This document shows positions 20,214-20,319 of a stretch of DNA of 20,319 bases, piece after piece (position 1 is the stretch's first letter; every line of letters starts with the position of its first letter). Below the pieces are notes generated by a model. That model worked only from the letters and a program-made list of their open reading frames with translations. It was not told the DNA's origin and searched no databases. The stretch comes from Anaerolineales bacterium UBA7227 (GTDB taxonomy: Bacteria > Chloroflexota > Anaerolineae > Anaerolineales > Villigracilaceae). The DNA lies in assembly GCA_002473085.1 (NCBI GenBank), contig DKTP01000080.1:1-20319 (forward strand), given 5' to 3'. A program made the translations under genes and the position numbers.

Positions 20214-20319
20214 TCCTGTCTCTGTGCTTTGTCATCCTGCTGGCGGGTTGCGCGCCCGCGCCGACCCTCACCCCGGTCCCCTCGCCCGCAGGGGAGTCGC
20301 CCACGCCAGCCGCCACGCG
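20214..20319 (+). CDS. Lipoprotein, N-terminal fragment
   Basis: An open frame from ATG at 20214 running off the window. The first 16 residues (MKVVLSLCFVILLAGC) form a lipoprotein signal peptide: a lysine, a hydrophobic core and a LAGC lipobox with the cysteine at position 16. It is followed by a Pro/Thr-rich linker (APAPTLTPVPSP and onward) typical of surface lipoproteins such as solute-binding proteins. A GAGG Shine-Dalgarno lies 6 nt upstream. The domain that would tell its function is outside the window. Confidence 0.75.

Overview
The window looks like a high-GC bacterial chromosome segment, most probably from Chloroflexota, class Anaerolineae. This placement is inferred from gene content, DUF951, and the abundance of short hairpin and 7/8-bp tandem repeats; it was not tested against a database. 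Nearly every gene is on the minus strand, so the text is best read from high to low coordinates. I saw no tRNA, rRNA, CRISPR array or transposase.

Positions 1-13238 form a surface polysaccharide locus. In transcription order it holds a UDP-N-acetylhexosamine 6-dehydrogenase (11916-13238), a sugar-nucleotide epimerase (10882-11862), a Wzx-type flippase (8116-9441), a GT4 glycosyltransferase (6990-8114), a large GT-C-like membrane protein (5313-6893), GDP-mannose 4,6-dehydratase (4188-5156), a GT2 transferase with two C-terminal membrane helices (3154-4101), a second GT4 (2022-3152), a polysaccharide pyruvyl transferase family protein (730-1980) and a SAM methyltransferase (35-688). Together they could supply an acidic sugar and a 6-deoxysugar precursor, assemble the unit on a lipid carrier, flip it and decorate it. 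No initiating phosphoglycosyl transferase is visible and no certain Wzy polymerase. A plus-strand AAA/DUF4143 ATPase (9613-10866), less GC-rich than its neighbours and preceded by a perfect 12-bp inverted repeat, interrupts the locus.

Positions 13319-14160 hold a two-gene module: a small predicted coiled-coil protein and an HNH nuclease overlapping by 4 bp. Positions 14241-16505 are a compact housekeeping operon (tsaE, tsaB, rimI, family-4 uracil-DNA glycosylase) in which each gene overlaps the next by 1 or 4 bp. Positions 16750-18119 hold a DUF951 protein and an MGDG-synthase-like glycosyltransferase. Then come an APRT-like phosphoribosyltransferase on plus (18206-18754), a GIY-YIG protein (18751-19005), a prephenate-dehydrogenase-like protein lacking the usual catalytic histidines (19032-20045) and the start of a lipoprotein gene (20214 to the window end).

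The least explained layer is repetitive. At least four kinds of short inverted repeat and several 7/8-bp degenerate tandem arrays fill the spacers, and they repeatedly coincide with stop codons. Five genes end inside a repeat and a sixth ends 5 bp from one. Two near-identical 87-89 bp composite elements lie in opposite orientation about 6.2 kb apart around the centre of the polysaccharide locus. Downstream of the MGDG-synthase-like gene the last codons and stop are copied twice more with a 49-bp period. A second theme is TATAAT boxes only 6-7 nt before start codons, which suggests leaderless transcripts for at least four genes.
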